Positions 36,335 to 45,216 of a stretch of DNA of 64,000 bases are shown here, piece by piece. Position 1 is the stretch's first letter. The number at the start of each line of letters is the position of its first letter. Location: NCBI GenBank assembly GCA_963841815.1, contig CAWJEE010000019.1, positions 124,001 through 188,000 on the forward strand, in the 5' to 3' direction. The notes beneath the pieces are model-generated. The model had not been told where the DNA came from and made no database searches. It worked only from the letters and a program-made list of their open reading frames with translations. A program made the position numbers and the translations under genes. Source of the DNA: JAOUJD01 sp963841815 (GTDB lineage: Bacteria > Pseudomonadota > Gammaproteobacteria > Burkholderiales > Burkholderiaceae_F).

Positions 36335-37744
36335 TCATCGCGTCGCCGCCGTCCCGGCCGTGACCGGCTGCCATCCACCTCCCAGCGCCGTGTAGAGGTT
36401 CACGACCGACTCGTACACGCCGCGGTTGGCCTGCGACAGTTGCAGTTCGGTCTCGAAGGTCTGCTGCTGCGCGAGCAGCACCTCGACGAAGATGGTGATG
36501 CCGTTGCGATAGCGCAGGTCGGCGAGCCGCTCGCGCTCGCGGTTGGCCTTGACCATGCGGCCAAGGGCCTCGCGCTGCTCGATGTACCGCTGGTAGCCCA
36601 CCAGCGCGTCGTCGACTTCCCGGAACGCATTTCGCACGGTCTTGCGATACTGCTCGACCGCGATGCGCTGCTGCGCCTCGGCCGCCTCCACGTTCGCGCC
36701 CAACCGCCCGGCGGTGAAGATCGGCAACGTGATCGCGGGCGACACGGACCACGCCGAGCGGCCGTCCTCGAACAGATCCTTCAGCGCGGGACTCGCGAAC
36801 CCGAGGAAACCCGTCAGCGAGATCGTCGGGAAGTAGGCCTTGCGCGCCGCGTCGATGCTGGCGTCCGCCGACAGCAGCTGCTGCTCGGCGGCCAGCACGT
36901 CCGGACGACGCTGCAGCAGGTCGGACGGCATGCCGGCAGGCAGGCGCGGTGGCGTCGCCATCGGATTGGGTCCCGTCGCCCGCACCACCGGCCCGGGGTT
37001 GCGTCCCACCAGGATCGACAGCGCGTTCTCGGACTGTGTGCGGGAGCGCTGGAGAGCGGCGATTGCGGCCTCGGCGCCCGCGTAGTTCGACTCCGCCTGC
37101 CGCAGGTCGCTGGCCGAGGTGATGCCGCCCTCGAACCGGGCCTTCACGACGCGCAGCGATTCGCGCCGCGTCTCCAGCGTGCGCCTGGCGACTTCGAGCT
37201 GGTAGTCGAGGTCGAGCAGCGTCAGGTAGGCGCGCGCCACCTCGCCGATCAGGCTGATGTACAGCGCGCGTCGCGTCTCGTCGGAGGCCAGCAGCTGGCG
37301 ACGCGCGGCCTCGGTCGCACTGCGCACGCGCCCCCACAGGTCGATCTCCCAGGTCGGCACGGCGAGCCCGAGCGAACTCGACTCCACGAACACGTTCTCG
37401 GGTCCGACGGACGGCTGCCGAGCCCGCGTGTACGCGGCGTCGCCCAGCACGGCCGGGAACAGCGCCGAACGCTCGAACCCGTACTGCGCGCGGGCCAGTT
37501 CCACTCGCTCCGCCGCGATCCGCAGGTCCGAATTGTTCGCGAGCGCCTCGCGCACCAGCACTTCGAGTTCCGGCGTGCGGAAGAGGTCGCCCCATGGCAG
37601 GTCGGCGAGCGTCTTGTCGCGCTCTGCCGTGGTCCGCCACTGGGACGGCACGTCGACGGTGGATCGCGCGTCGGTCGACGTCGAAGAGCACCCGGCGACG
37701 GCCATCGCGCCGAGAACGGTCGCTAACAGCAGCACGCGCCTCAT
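36335..37744 (-). CDS. Outer-membrane efflux channel lipoprotein (OprM/NodT family)
   Basis: A 469-residue TolC-like channel. The signal peptide ends in a lipobox (VAGC, Cys19), so the mature protein is lipid-anchored. Two repeated outer-membrane efflux domains follow, seen in WGDLFRTPELEVLVREAL, EIDLWGRVRSATEAARRQLLA and ISLTGFLGFASPALKDLF. Its start overlaps the end of the pump gene by four bases. It completes a tripartite RND system. Confidence 0.92.
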   Translation of the reverse strand: MRRVLLLATVLGAMAVAGCSSTSTDARSTVDVPSQWRTTAERDKTLADLPWGDLFRTPELEVLVREALANNSDLRIAAERVELARAQYGFERSALFPAVLGDAAYTRARQPSVGPENVFVESSSLGLAVPTWEIDLWGRVRSATEAARRQLLASDETRRALYISLIGEVARAYLTLLDLDYQLEVARRTLETRRESLRVVKARFEGGITSASDLRQAESNYAGAEAAIAALQRSRTQSENALSILVGRNPGPVVRATGPNPMATPPRLPAGMPSDLLQRRPDVLAAEQQLLSADASIDAARKAYFPTISLTGFLGFASPALKDLFEDGRSAWSVSPAITLPIFTAGRLGANVEAAEAQQRIAVEQYRKTVRNAFREVDDALVGYQRYIEQREALGRMVKANRERERLADLRYRNGITIFVEVLLAQQQTFETELQLSQANRGVYESVVNLYTALGGGWQPVTAGTAATR

Positions 37745-40700
37745 TCGTCATGCTCCTTGTGCGCGCCTGCGTCCGCCGGCGCTCCGTGAGCCGGTGCCGG
37801 CCCCGGCGGCGCCGCGCCCTTCGCCCTGCCGGCTCCTCCGAGGTAGGTCATCGCCGCCCAGTAGAACAGCGGAGTGAAGAACACGCCGATCAGCGTCGCG
37901 GCGAGCATGCCGCCGAGGATGCCGGTGCCGACCGAGTGCTGGGTGGCCGCGCCGGCGCCGCTCGCCGTCACCAGCGGAATGACGCCGAGGATGAAGGCGA
38001 GCGAGGTCATCACGATCGGCCGCAGCCGCAGCTTCGCGGCCTCGAGCGCGGCGTCCATCACGCTCAGGCCTTCCTCGAAGCGCTGCTTCGCGAACTCGAC
38101 GATGAGGATGCCGTTCTTGCCCGCGAGGCCGACCAGCGTGATCAGCGAGACCTGGAAGAAGACGTCGTTCGGCGTGCCGCGCAGGAAGAGCGCGACCAGT
38201 GCGCCCAGGATGCCGATCGGCACGATCAGGAACACCGCCACCGGCAGCGTCCAGCTCTCGTACAGCGCCGCGAGAAACAGGAACACGAAGATGAACGACA
38301 GCAGGAAGATGAATCCGGCCTGGCCGCCGGAGATCTTTTCCTGCAGCGACTGGCCGGACCACTGGAACGCCAGGCCCTGCGGAAGTTTCTCGGCGGAGAT
38401 GGCTTCCATCGCCAGCAGCGCCTCGCCGGAACTGCGCCCCGGCGCGCTGACCCCGTTGATCTGCACCGACGGGTAGCCGTTGAAGCGGCTGAGCGCGATC
38501 GGCGCCGAACGGAACTCGGAGGCGGCCACCACCGGCAGCGGCACCATGTCGCCCTTGCCGTTGCGCACGTAGAAGCGCGACAGATAGGCCGGGTCGGAAC
38601 GGAACACCTGCTCCGACTGCAGCTTGACCTTCAGGTTGGTGCCGAACGCGGTGAACTGGTTGACGAAGGCCGAACCGAGCATCGCGCCGATCGTCTGGTA
38701 GACATCCGACAGCGGCACGCCGAGGGACTTCGCCTTGTTGCGATCGACGTCGATGAACAGCGTCTGCACGTCGGGCGCCGCCACGCTGCGCACGGCGGCG
38801 AGGCGCTCGTCCTGCCGCGCCGCCTGGACGACCGCCGCCGCCGTCTGGTTCAGCTTCTCGCGGTCGCCATCGAGCGCGACCAGGCGGTAGTCGAAGCCGG
38901 CGATCGAGCCTAGGCCGGAGATCGGAGGTTCGTTGAGAGCGAAGACGCGCGCCTCCTGGATCTGCGCGAGCTTCGCGTTCGTGCGCGCGATCAGCGCCAG
39001 CGCGTGCTGCTCTCGCTCGGGCCGTTCCGACCAGTCCTTCAGCGTCACGTACATGAAGCCCTGGTTGGCGTAGCGGTAGAAGATCGAGAAGCCGAGGATG
39101 CTGATCACGTCGGCCACGGCCGGCTCCTGCTTGATGATCTCCTCGACCCGCTTCGTCACCTCGAGCACGCGCTCCTGGGACGCGCCGGACGGCAGGTCGA
39201 TCGCCACCATCATCGTGCCCTTGTCTTCCTCGGGAACGAAGCCGCCCGGGATCGTCCGGAAGAGGAACACGAGCCCGCCGATGATGACCGCGTAGACGAC
39301 CGCCGCGCGCAGCGCGCGCCTGATCAATGCGCCGACGCCCGCGACGTACCGTTCCGTGACCTTCTCGAAGAACCGGTCGAAGGCCTGGATCGGCTTCGGC
39401 TTGCGCATGCCCGGCTTGAGGATCAGCGCGCACAGCGCCGGCGTCAGCGTCAGCGCGGTGACGGCCGACAGCAGCGTCGAGATGGTGATCGTGATCGCGA
39501 ACTGCTTGTACAGCGTGCCGGTGACGCCACCCAGGAAGGCGACCGGCACGAACACCGCGCAGATCACCGCCGTCACGCCGACGATGGCGCCGCCGATGCC
39601 TCTCATCGCCTCGCGCGCGGCGGCCCGGGGGTCGAGCCCCTTGTCGTGCATGATCTTCTCGACCGCCTCGACCACCACGATCGCGTCGTCGACCACGATG
39701 CCGATCGCCAGCACGAGACCAAACAGCGTCAGCATGTTGATCGAGAAACCCATCAGCAGCAGGCCGGCCATCGTGCCGACCAGCGACACCGGGATGGCGA
39801 GCATCGGGATGATCGTCGCCCGGAGGTTGCCGAGGAACAGGTACACGACGATCAGCACGAGCACGAAGGCCTCGATGAACGTGTGCACCACCAGTTCGAT
39901 CGACGCGTTGACGAACACCGTCGTGTCGTACGGCACGCGCCACTCCACGTCGCTCGGGAAGCTCGACGACAGTTCCTTCATCTTGGCGCGCACCTGGTCC
40001 GCGGTGGCGAGCGCGTTGCCGCCCGGACGCAGGTAAATGCCCAGCCCGGTCGCGGGCTGGCCGTTCAGCCGCAGGCTGATCTGGTAGTCCTCGGAGCCGA
40101 GCTCCACGCGCGCGACGTCGCGCACGCGCACCACCGACCCGTCCGACGCCGCCCGCACGATGATGTCGGCGAACTGCGAAGGATCGACCAGCGTGCCGGT
40201 CGTCTGGACCGGGAAGGTCAGCACCTGCCCGCGCGGCGACGGCGTCGTGCCGATCTCGCCGACCGCGTAGTTCTGGTTCTGCTCGCGGATCGCGTTCGAG
40301 ACGTCCGCGACCGTGAGACGGTATTGCGCCAGCTGGTCCGGATTCAGCCAGATGCGCATCGCGTACGGATAGCCGAACAGCGTGACGTCGCCGACGCCGC
40401 CGATCCGCTTGATCTCCGGCAGGACGCTGCTGTTCGCGAGGTTCGACAGGTACTCGGCGTCGAACTGCCCGGTCTTGCTCTGCATCGTGACGATCAGCAG
40501 CAGCGCGGGATTCGTCTTGTCGACGCGGACGCCGTTCTCGAGCACGACCTGCGGCAGCAGCGGCTCGACCCGCTTCACGCGGTTGTTGACCTCCACCGTC
40601 GCGAGGTCGAGGTCGGTGCCGGGCTCGAACACCACCTTGAGTTGCATCAGGCCCGACGAGGACGACGTCGACTCCATGTACAGCAGGCCGCTGACGCCGT

Positions 40701-40905
40701 TCATCTCGCGCTCCAGCGGCGCGGCGACGACGTTCTCCAGCAGTTCGGGCGAGGCGCCCGGGTACGTCGCCGTCACCGCGACCTGCGGCGGCGCGACGTT
40801 CGGGTACTGCTCGATCGCCAGCTGCCGGACCGCGATCACCCCGACCAGCGAGATGATCAGCGCGATGACGGTCGCGAAGACCGGACGGTCGACGAAGAAT
40901 TGCAT
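37741..40905 (-). CDS. RND multidrug efflux permease (HAE1, AcrB/MexB type)
   Basis: A 1054-residue inner-membrane proton antiporter with 12 helices and two large periplasmic loops. The proton-relay residues are present: the Asp-Asp pair in GIVVDDAIVVVEAVE and the Lys in GLAGKNGILIVEFAKQ. It pumps hydrophobic drugs or solvents with the adaptor and channel encoded beside it. It starts nine bases after the adaptor. No local repressor gene is adjacent. Confidence 0.95.
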   Translation of the reverse strand: MQFFVDRPVFATVIALIISLVGVIAVRQLAIEQYPNVAPPQVAVTATYPGASPELLENVVAAPLEREMNGVSGLLYMESTSSSSGLMQLKVVFEPGTDLDLATVEVNNRVKRVEPLLPQVVLENGVRVDKTNPALLLIVTMQSKTGQFDAEYLSNLANSSVLPEIKRIGGVGDVTLFGYPYAMRIWLNPDQLAQYRLTVADVSNAIREQNQNYAVGEIGTTPSPRGQVLTFPVQTTGTLVDPSQFADIIVRAASDGSVVRVRDVARVELGSEDYQISLRLNGQPATGLGIYLRPGGNALATADQVRAKMKELSSSFPSDVEWRVPYDTTVFVNASIELVVHTFIEAFVLVLIVVYLFLGNLRATIIPMLAIPVSLVGTMAGLLLMGFSINMLTLFGLVLAIGIVVDDAIVVVEAVEKIMHDKGLDPRAAAREAMRGIGGAIVGVTAVICAVFVPVAFLGGVTGTLYKQFAITITISTLLSAVTALTLTPALCALILKPGMRKPKPIQAFDRFFEKVTERYVAGVGALIRRALRAAVVYAVIIGGLVFLFRTIPGGFVPEEDKGTMMVAIDLPSGASQERVLEVTKRVEEIIKQEPAVADVISILGFSIFYRYANQGFMYVTLKDWSERPEREQHALALIARTNAKLAQIQEARVFALNEPPISGLGSIAGFDYRLVALDGDREKLNQTAAAVVQAARQDERLAAVRSVAAPDVQTLFIDVDRNKAKSLGVPLSDVYQTIGAMLGSAFVNQFTAFGTNLKVKLQSEQVFRSDPAYLSRFYVRNGKGDMVPLPVVAASEFRSAPIALSRFNGYPSVQINGVSAPGRSSGEALLAMEAISAEKLPQGLAFQWSGQSLQEKISGGQAGFIFLLSFIFVFLFLAALYESWTLPVAVFLIVPIGILGALVALFLRGTPNDVFFQVSLITLVGLAGKNGILIVEFAKQRFEEGLSVMDAALEAAKLRLRPIVMTSLAFILGVIPLVTASGAGAATQHSVGTGILGGMLAATLIGVFFTPLFYWAAMTYLGGAGRAKGAAPPGPAPAHGAPADAGAHKEHDE

Positions 40906-40914
40906 GCGCTCCTC

Positions 40915-42114
40915 CTACTTCTTCGCGGGAGCGGCAGCGGGCGCTGGAGCGGGCGACGCGGCGGGCGCGCCGGCCGGCTTCGGCTGGTACGGCGACGGCC
41001 GCACGGTCATGCCGGGCTGGACCCGCTGGATGCCGTCGACCACCACGGTGTCGCCGGCGACCAGGCCCTTCTCGATCACCCAGTCGTCCTTGACCCACTC
41101 GCCGACGACGAGGTCGCGGCGCTCGATCCTGTTTTCGGCGGTGACGACGTAGGCCACGTGCCCGTTGGGCACCTTCACGACCGCCCGCTGCGGAACCAGC
41201 ACGGTGTTTGGGCGCTCGCCCGCGGTCAGTTGCACGCGGATGAACATCCCGGGCTGCAGCCTCGGGCTCGCGTTCGGCAGCACGGCCCGCAGCGTGATGG
41301 TTCCGGTGTCGCGGTTGATCTGCGTGTCGGCGAAGTCGATGCGACCCGCCTGCTTGTACTCGGTGCCGTCGGGCAGCAGGAAGCGCGCCGTGTCGCCCTT
41401 CGCTTCCTTGATCGCGCCGCTGTCGAGCAGGCGGCGAAATGCGAGCGCGTCACGGTCCGGAATCGTGAAGGTGACGTAGATCGGATCGAGCTTGTCGATC
41501 GTCGCGAGCAGCGTCGGCTCGCCCTTGCCGACCAGCGCGCCTTCCGGCACTTGCGACATGCCGATGCGTCCGGACTCGGTGGCGATCACCTTCGTGTAGC
41601 CGAGGTTCAGCTTCGAGCGATCCAGCGCCGAGCGCGCCGACTTGACCTGCGCCTCCGCGCTCTTCAGCTGCGTGACGGCGTCGTCGTAGTCCTGCTTGCT
41701 GACCGCCTCCTCCTTGACCAGCGGCGCGAAGCGCGACTCCTTCGTCCGCGCGTTCGCGAGCTGCGCTTCGGCGCGCGCGAGATCGGCCTCGGCGTCGCGC
41801 AACTGCGCCTCGTAGGTCAGCGGGTCGATCGTGTAGAGCAACTGGCCGGGCTTGACGTCGCTGCCCTCGACGAAATGCCGCTTCTCCAGGATGCCTTCGA
41901 CGCGGGCCCGCACCTGCACCGAGCGGTACGACGTGACGTTGCCGACGTACTCGCGGCGCACGGGCACGGTCTCGCTGCGCGCCTTGACGACCTGGACTTC
42001 CGGGGGCGGAGGCGGCGCCTTGGCGGCGTCTTTCTTGTCCCCGCAGCCGGCCAACCCGGCGGCCACGGCCGCCGCGGCGAGGCTCCAGCCCGCCGCCTTC
42101 CACACTGCTCGCAT
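40915..42114 (-). CDS. RND efflux periplasmic adaptor (AcrA/MexA type)
   Basis: A 399-residue membrane-fusion protein. A lipobox (AGLAGC, Cys25) predicts inner-membrane lipid anchoring. The lipoyl, coiled-coil hairpin and barrel domains can be followed: VQVRARVEGILEKRHFVEG, ANARTKESRFAPLVKEEAVS and TVVVDGIQRVQPGMTV. The tail is Ala/Pro-rich. It is first in the three-gene operon. Confidence 0.94.
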   Translation of the reverse strand: MRAVWKAAGWSLAAAAVAAGLAGCGDKKDAAKAPPPPPEVQVVKARSETVPVRREYVGNVTSYRSVQVRARVEGILEKRHFVEGSDVKPGQLLYTIDPLTYEAQLRDAEADLARAEAQLANARTKESRFAPLVKEEAVSKQDYDDAVTQLKSAEAQVKSARSALDRSKLNLGYTKVIATESGRIGMSQVPEGALVGKGEPTLLATIDKLDPIYVTFTIPDRDALAFRRLLDSGAIKEAKGDTARFLLPDGTEYKQAGRIDFADTQINRDTGTITLRAVLPNASPRLQPGMFIRVQLTAGERPNTVLVPQRAVVKVPNGHVAYVVTAENRIERRDLVVGEWVKDDWVIEKGLVAGDTVVVDGIQRVQPGMTVRPSPYQPKPAGAPAASPAPAPAAAPAKK

Positions 42115-42440
42115 GCGATTTCCCCTGCCCGGCGGCTGCCCGCCGGGGATGACTCTCGTGGTCCGCGGGCCCCGCTGGCCAGCCGGTGCTGCCTCGGGGC
42201 GGAATCTTACTCAACGAGACAGCCCGCAGGCCCGGACTACCCCGTACTCGACAAAACCCCGCCACTTGCGTAGCCTCCACGTTGCATTCGCTTCAAGTTT
42301 TGTATTCCTTCGGCTCGTCTTTGCGCTGGCGCTTCGGTGCCAGTGGCCTTTGATCTCACCCGGGTTACGTTGCTTGATCCGCTTGCGCAGCGACGGACGT
42401 CATGTGACTTCCGCGCAATCCATTAAGGAAACGTAACGTC
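42115..42440. other. Intergenic region between RND operon and cold-shock gene
   Basis: These 326 bases must hold the divergent promoters of the efflux operon and the cold-shock gene. No clear -35/-10 pair could be assigned with confidence. The last part is a long AT-richer leader for the cold-shock gene and holds the hairpin listed separately. No operator dyad typical of TetR or MarR regulators was seen. Confidence 0.5.
42326..42343 (+). promoter_or_regulatory. Leader hairpin with UUCG tetraloop before the cold-shock gene
   Basis: CTGGCGC-TTCG-GTGCCAG folds into a seven-pair stem (one G-U) capped by the very stable cUUCGg loop. It lies about 100 bases before the ATG in what is probably the long 5' leader typical of cold-shock genes. 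A regulatory role is inferred from position only. Confidence 0.45.
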
Positions 42441-42644
42441 ATGGCTAGTGGAAAAGTGAAGTGGTTCAACGAGTCCAAGGGTTTCGGCTTCATCACCCCG
42501 GACGGCGGCGGCGCTGACCTTTTTGCGCATTACAGCGAGATCGTCGGCAGCGGCTTCAAGACGCTGCAGGAGAACCAGGCGGTCGAGTTCGTGGTCAAGC
42601 AGGGCCCGAAAGGCCCGCAGGCCTCGCAGATCAAGCCGCTGTAA
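42441..42644 (+). CDS. CspA-family cold-shock protein
   Basis: A 67-residue RNA-chaperone OB fold with both nucleic-acid-binding motifs, KWFNESKGFGFI and the DLFAHYSEI form of RNP2. An AAGGAAA ribosome site precedes ATG 42441. It is a single-gene unit ended by an intrinsic terminator. It would melt mRNA structure in the cold or under stress. Confidence 0.94.
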   Translation: MASGKVKWFNESKGFGFITPDGGGADLFAHYSEIVGSGFKTLQENQAVEFVVKQGPKGPQASQIKPL

Positions 42645-42663
42645 GGCCTGATCCCTTTGAAAG

Positions 42664-42691
42664 AGCCGCGGCTTCGGTCGCGGCTTTTTTT
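42664..42691 (+). terminator. Intrinsic terminator of the cold-shock gene
   Basis: AGCCGCG (42664-42670) pairs with CGCGGCT (42679-42685) over an eight-base loop, followed by a run of seven T residues to 42691. It starts 19 bases after the stop codon. Confidence 0.92.
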
Positions 42692-42714
42692 CGCCCTGGC
42701 TGCCAGTCGCGCGA

Positions 42715-43632
42715 TCAGGCGCCCGGTCCGCCGTAGTTTCGCTGCCGGAACCACTTCGTCGCGATCCACTTCTCGCCGGCACTGACCGGGCTGCCGCCGT
42801 GCAGCGAGCGCTTGTCGAGCTGGCCTTCCTCCGTCGTGTAGGCGAAGTACACAGCGTGGCCGCGGCGCGGCAGCACGTCGAGCCCGACCTCGGGGAAGAC
42901 CGTCGAGCCGCCGGCCTCCACGTCGTTGAGGTACAGCACCAGCGTGGCCACCCGCTGGCCGCCGTGCTTCAGCACGGCCTCGTTGCCCGGCTGCGCCGGA
43001 TCGAAGTAGTCGAAGTGCGGCTTGTACTCGCCACCCGGCTGGTAGTGCAGGATCTGCAGCGGCTCGCCGCGCTCGACGGGAATCTCCACGAGCTCCGAGA
43101 TCCGCGCCTCGATGCGCCGGATCAGGTCGTTCTCGCCGCGCGCGAAGTGCGTTCCTTCGCTCGTGCGATGCGGGTGCACGTCGTAGCTGCCGGTGGCGGC
43201 GTTCACCACGCTCGACCGCGCCAGCTTGCCGCGCGACAGTTCGATGAGCTGGTCGCACTCCTCCGGCGCCAGCAGATTGCCGAACAGGATCACGCGCGGC
43301 GCCGCGAGCGCGAACAGCATCGACACTTCCCGGTCGGACGTCGCGAACGCGTTGGGCATCTGCGCCAGTTGCTCGCTGAAGGACCGCGCGTCTTGCCCCG
43401 CGCCGGTCGGTAGCGTCGACTGCGAAACGACGGGCACGGGCACTGGCGCCGGTTCGGGCGCGGGAGGAGGAGCCGGGATCGCCGATACCGCGGCCGTCAC
43501 CGCGTCCTCCGCCATCCGCTCCTGGTAACCGGCGGCCAGCAGGGCGCGGAGCAGGTCGTCGCGGCTGGTTTGGCGACCGATCATGTCGCGGAACCAGTTC
43601 CTCAGGTCGGGCGGCAGCTGGTCGAACTTCAT
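42715..43632 (-). CDS. 2OG-Fe(II) oxygenase, prolyl-4-hydroxylase type
   Basis: A 305-residue protein with an N-terminal helical part, a Pro-rich linker (PAPEPAPVPVPV near residue 60) and a C-terminal prolyl-hydroxylase-like domain. Iron ligands His and Asp are in KPHFDYFDP, the distal His in RSLHGGSPVSAGEK, and the 2-oxoglutarate Lys in KWIATKWFR. ATG 43632 matches the domain start; a (TC)n tract sits about ten bases upstream where a ribosome site would be expected. The target is unknown. Confidence 0.85.
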   Translation of the reverse strand: MKFDQLPPDLRNWFRDMIGRQTSRDDLLRALLAAGYQERMAEDAVTAAVSAIPAPPPAPEPAPVPVPVVSQSTLPTGAGQDARSFSEQLAQMPNAFATSDREVSMLFALAAPRVILFGNLLAPEECDQLIELSRGKLARSSVVNAATGSYDVHPHRTSEGTHFARGENDLIRRIEARISELVEIPVERGEPLQILHYQPGGEYKPHFDYFDPAQPGNEAVLKHGGQRVATLVLYLNDVEAGGSTVFPEVGLDVLPRRGHAVYFAYTTEEGQLDKRSLHGGSPVSAGEKWIATKWFRQRNYGGPGA

Positions 43633-43642
43633 GCCGAAGCGT

Positions 43643-43657
43643 GAGAGAGAGAGAGAG
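43643..43657. repeat. GA/TC dinucleotide tract between two divergent genes
   Basis: About 7.5 copies of GA on the plus strand, TC on the minus strand. It is 10 bases upstream of the oxygenase ATG (43632) on the minus strand, replacing the expected ribosome site. Such tracts can vary in length. Confidence 0.8.
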
Positions 43658-43719
43658 TCCGGTTCGAGTGTACCGAGGCGCGGGGGTATTCTTGACCTCA
43701 GTTGCCTGCGGGAGGTGCC

Positions 43720-45201
43720 ATGTTGCAGAAGGTGGGATTGCCGGCGCTTGCGGACGGAGCGCTGTTGAGGGCCGACTCGTTCATCGACGGAGCCTGGGTC
43801 GCGGCCGCGTCCGGCGCGCGCTTCGTCGTCCACAACCCTGCCGACGGAATCAAGCTGGCGGACGTCGCCAATGCGGGGCCGGCGGAAGCGGCGCAGGCGA
43901 TCGCCGCCGCGCAGAGGGCGATGCCGGCGTGGCGTGGCAAGACGGCCAAGGAGCGCGCGGCCGTGCTGCGGAAGTGGTTCGAGCTGATCCTCGCCAGCCA
44001 GGAAGACCTGGCGAAACTGATGACCGCCGAGCAGGGCAAGCCCCTGAGTGAAAGCCGCGGCGAAGTCGTCTACGGTGCGTCGTTCATCGAGTGGTTCGCC
44101 GAGGAGGCCAAGCGGGTCTACGGCGACACCATCCCGACGGTCGCCAACGACAAGCGGCTGCTGGTGCTGAAGGAGCCGATCGGCGTCGCCGCCGCGATCA
44201 CGCCGTGGAACTTCCCGAACGCGATGATCACGCGCAAGGTCGCGCCGGCGCTGGCCGCCGGCTGCACGGTCGTCGTCAAGCCGGCGGAGCAGACGCCGCT
44301 GTCGGCGCTCGCGCTGGCCGAGCTCGCGCAGCGCGCCGGCTTCCCGGCCGGCGTGTTCAACATCGTCACGGCGGACGAGAGCAACTCGATCGCCGTCGGC
44401 AAGGTGCTGTGCGACTCGCCCGTCGTTCGCAAGCTGTCCTTCACCGGATCGACCGCGGTCGGCCGCATCCTGATGCAGCAGAGCGCGCCGACGCTGAAGA
44501 AGCTCTCGCTCGAGCTGGGTGGCAACGCGCCGTTCATCGTTTTCGACGACGCGGACCTCGACGCCGCCGTCGAAGGTGCGCTGCTGTCCAAGTACCGCAA
44601 CGCCGGCCAGACCTGCGTCTGCACCAACCGGTTCTACGCACACTCGAAGATCTATGACGCGTTCGTCGAGCGCCTCGCGGCGAAGGCGGCGCAGCTGAAG
44701 GTCGGCTCGGGCTTCGAGGGCGGCGTGCAGCAGGGCCCGCTGATCGACGCCAACGCGCTCGCGAAGGTCGAGGCGCACGTGGCCGACGCGCAGGCGAAGG
44801 GCGCTCGCATCGTGACCGGCGGCCAGCGCCACGCGCTCGGGGGAACGTTCTTCCAGCCGACCGTGCTGGCGGATGTCACGCGCGACATGCTGGTGGCGCG
44901 CGAGGAAACCTTCGGCCCCGTGGCCCCGGTCTTCAGGTTCTCGACCGACCAGGAAGTGATCGACGCGGCAAACGCCACCGAGTTCGGCCTCGCCGCGTAC
45001 TTCTACTCGCGCGACGTGGGCCGGGTGTTCCGGATCGCCGAGTCGCTCGAGTACGGCATGGTGGGCGTCAACACCGGGATCATCTCGAACGAGGTCGCGC
45101 CGTTCGGCGGCGTCAAGCAGTCCGGCGTCGGCCGCGAGGGCTCGAAGTACGGCATCGACGAGTACCTGGTGCTGAAGTACGTCTGCATCGGCGGCGTCTG
45201 A
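43720..45201 (+). CDS. gabD: NAD(P)-dependent succinate-semialdehyde dehydrogenase
   Basis: A 493-residue aldehyde dehydrogenase that oxidises succinate semialdehyde (GABA and related degradation). It shows ITPWNFPNAMITRK, the GSTAVGRILMQ cofactor turn, the catalytic Glu in LELGGNAPFIVFDDAD and the nucleophile Cys in YRNAGQTCVCTNRFY. ATG 43720 follows a GGGAGG ribosome site. The double Cys region around the nucleophile is typical for GabD. Confidence 0.9.
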   Translation: MLQKVGLPALADGALLRADSFIDGAWVAAASGARFVVHNPADGIKLADVANAGPAEAAQAIAAAQRAMPAWRGKTAKERAAVLRKWFELILASQEDLAKLMTAEQGKPLSESRGEVVYGASFIEWFAEEAKRVYGDTIPTVANDKRLLVLKEPIGVAAAITPWNFPNAMITRKVAPALAAGCTVVVKPAEQTPLSALALAELAQRAGFPAGVFNIVTADESNSIAVGKVLCDSPVVRKLSFTGSTAVGRILMQQSAPTLKKLSLELGGNAPFIVFDDADLDAAVEGALLSKYRNAGQTCVCTNRFYAHSKIYDAFVERLAAKAAQLKVGSGFEGGVQQGPLIDANALAKVEAHVADAQAKGARIVTGGQRHALGGTFFQPTVLADVTRDMLVAREETFGPVAPVFRFSTDQEVIDAANATEFGLAAYFYSRDVGRVFRIAESLEYGMVGVNTGIISNEVAPFGGVKQSGVGREGSKYGIDEYLVLKYVCIGGV

Positions 45202-45216
45202 GGCGCAGTTCGAGGC

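Noticed and set aside
39004..42273. Open frame of over 1,000 codons on the plus strand opposite the RND genes
   Set aside because: It is the antisense of strongly conserved efflux genes. Its product is rich in Arg, His, Asp and Ala with no domain, as expected in very GC-rich DNA.
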